DNA from: Alkaliphilus sp.
Lineage (GTDB): Bacteria > Bacillota > Clostridia > Peptostreptococcales > Natronincolaceae
Direction of reading: 5' to 3'
Assembly: GCA_023230535.1 (NCBI GenBank)
Contig: JALNXC010000107.1
Span: 1 to 5,636, forward strand
Length of the DNA stretch: 5,636 bases
Position 1 is the stretch's first letter. Each line of letters starts with the position of its first letter. The notes under the pieces were generated by a model. It was not told the DNA's origin, did no database searches, and saw only the letters and a program-made list of their open reading frames with translations. The translations under genes and the position numbers were made by a program. Of this stretch, positions 5,393 through 5,636 are shown piece after piece.

Positions 5393-5636
5393 ATGGTTAA
5401 AAGCAACCAAAAAATCAGGATCAGATTGAAAGCATATGACCATAATGTATTAGACCAATCTGCCGAAAAGATTATTGAAACAGCTAAGAGAAGTGGTGCG
5501 GAAGTTTCCGGTCCGGTACCGTTGCCGACAGAGAAACAAATAATTACTATTCTGAGAGCGGTTCACAAATATAAGGATGCCAGAGAACAATTTGAAATGA
5601 GGACACATAAGAGATTGATCGATATTTTAAAACCGA
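5393..5636 (+). CDS. rpsJ: 30S ribosomal protein S10, N-terminal part (3' end outside window)
   Basis: S10 is a 30S head protein and, as NusE, a partner of NusB in transcription antitermination. An ATG at 5393 preceded by AAGGAGG (5379-5385) at 7 bases opens a frame that stays open to the edge: 81 of the usual 102 or so residues. The sequence is unmistakable: KIRIRLKAYDHNVLDQSAEK near the start, GPVPLPTEKQIITILRAVHK in the middle, and REQFEMRTHKRLIDI close to the edge, where the family has the conserved rRNA-contacting segment. The gene normally opens the S10-spc ribosomal operon, so rplC and others are expected beyond the edge. Being directly behind a sigH-linked tuf is unusual. Confidence 0.97.
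   Translation, partial: MVKSNQKIRIRLKAYDHNVLDQSAEKIIETAKRSGAEVSGPVPLPTEKQIITILRAVHKYKDAREQFEMRTHKRLIDILKP

Overview
The window reads as a low-GC, AT-rich chromosomal segment from a Gram-positive bacterium of the Clostridia (Bacillota). The evidence is the conserved gene order thyX - rlmB - NYN/yacP - sigH - tuf, strong AGGAGG-type ribosome binding sites, TTG start codons, and a sigma-H very close in sequence to that of Bacillus. Sigma-H suggests a spore former. Genus cannot be fixed from the sequence. All genes lie on the plus strand.

Layout. Positions 1-305 hold the 3' end of an unrecognised protein, followed by a strong hairpin (350-389) and a probable promoter (392-420). Positions 454-1776 encode a 440-residue ThyX-family protein that is unusual: it looks like two ThyX modules in tandem, each having lost a different part of the active site. 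A 217-bp gap (1777-1993) holds an orphan Shine-Dalgarno, two diverged copies of a hairpin repeat with a 49-nt period, and another stem-loop. rlmB (23S rRNA 2'-O-methyltransferase) follows at 1994-2740, then 14 bp later a Rae1/YacP-type NYN-domain endonuclease (2755-3264, TTG start). A good vegetative promoter (3271-3300) drives sigH (3332-4000), with tuf (4020-5213) 19 bp behind it. A 179-bp gap with a 14-bp perfect hairpin and a possible promoter leads to rpsJ (ribosomal protein S10), which is cut by the window end.

The genes belong to the information-processing core: nucleotide supply (ThyX), rRNA modification (RlmB), ribosome-associated mRNA cleavage (Rae1-like), the transition-state sigma factor, elongation factor Tu and S10. 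Two points deserve attention. First, the tandem ThyX may build one active site from two complementary half-degenerate domains. Second, the direct sigH - tuf - rpsJ linkage skips the usual rpmG-secE-nusG-rplKAJL-rpoBC-rpsLG-fusA block. That is what recombination, or an assembly collapse, between two tuf copies would produce. No mobile element, CRISPR array, tRNA or rRNA was seen.
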